DNA from: Candidatus Methylomirabilota bacterium
Lineage (GTDB): Bacteria; Methylomirabilota; Methylomirabilia; Methylomirabilales; CSP1-5
NCBI GenBank assembly: GCA_022615475.1
Contig: JAKEGQ010000022.1
Coordinates: 1-23,523 of the forward strand
Reading direction: 5' to 3'
Length of the DNA: 23,523 nt
The notes under the pieces are model-generated. The model was not told where the DNA came from. It was given only the letters and a program-made list of their open reading frames with translations, and searched no databases. Shown here piece by piece: positions 23,440-23,523 of this stretch (its first letter is position 1; the number at the start of each line of letters is the position of its first letter). Both the position numbers and the translations under genes were made by a program.

Positions 23440-23523
23440 ACATCCAATTTGATCTTGTCATGCTGCCACGGGTCCTTGAATTGGCTCACTCTGCCGGCGG
23501 CTTGATCGAAGCCGCGCATAATC
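23436..23523 (-). CDS. 3' end of an unidentified gene (cut by the window edge)
   Basis: The minus-strand frame from the edge encodes MRGFDQAAGRVSQF and then KDPWQHDKIKLDV before TGA at 23436-23438; only about 28 codons are visible. The stop is immediately followed by, and overlaps (TTGA), the TTG at the start of the phosphatase-like frame. A perfect 7-bp inverted repeat (GCGGCTT/AAGCCGC, 23497-23515) falls inside it. The residue mix is protein-like, but no family is recognised and nothing can be said of its function. Confidence 0.45.
   Translation of the reverse strand, partial: IMRGFDQAAGRVSQFKDPWQHDKIKLDV

Overview
This window is bacterial chromosomal DNA with high G+C (roughly 60 % by eye). 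The 5' end of a 16S rRNA gene lies at the left edge on the minus strand. The core gene set (RNase Y, YmdB-type phosphodiesterase, ZapA, a 6S RNA between zapA and the 5-formyl-THF cyclo-ligase gene, class A PBP, RlmD) points to a Gram-negative-type bacterium outside the well-studied Enterobacteria. The 16S start resembles what I remember of NC10/Methylomirabilota-like lineages, but that is memory, not a search, and should be treated as a weak guess.

Layout. (1) 1-700, minus strand: a partial rRNA operon with two tandem consensus promoters and a boxA-like antitermination site, immediately downstream of tyrS (701-1927, minus). (2) 1994-6028, plus strand: an extended -10 promoter, a PBP1A-type bifunctional peptidoglycan synthase, then a DEAD-box RNA helicase behind its own promoter and a structured leader. 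(3) 6104-13533, minus strand: a tightly packed operon read as pheT - zapB-like - zapA - 6S RNA - 5-FCL - rny - ymdB - folD - DUF2007. Most junctions are ATGA/GTGA overlaps or 8-15 nt gaps. The operon joins translation, cell division, RNA turnover and one-carbon metabolism. pheS is not next to pheT. (4) 13730-17711, plus strand: a DUF898 (YjgN-like) membrane protein with a zinc ribbon, a membrane-anchored M48 metalloprotease, and the 23S rRNA m5U methyltransferase RlmD.

(5) 17790-18539: a small mobile-type island with an orphan HicB-like antitoxin, a Phd/RelB-like antitoxin overlapping a RelE/ParE toxin, and the remnant of another antitoxin-like gene on the opposite strand. (6) 18559-20793, plus strand: a sulfur-trafficking operon. 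A rhodanese fused to an ETHE1-like metallo-beta-lactamase domain, TusA and a DsrE2-like membrane protein fit transfer and oxidation of persulfide sulfur. They are followed by an unrecognised 41-residue basic protein whose start overlaps the dsrE2 stop (ATGA). (7) 20860-23523: accessory genes. These are a cytosolic trypsin-like serine protease, a multi-zinc-ribbon membrane protein, and a small protein-tyrosine-phosphatase-like protein in which Asp replaces the catalytic Cys. The 3' end of this last gene runs into a structure resembling an integron attC recombination site. A truncated gene fills the right edge.

The most promising points for follow-up are the 41-aa ORF in the sulfur operon, the Cys-less phosphatase-like gene with its attC-like tail, the 6S RNA with a repeat-like apical region, and the composite toxin-antitoxin locus.
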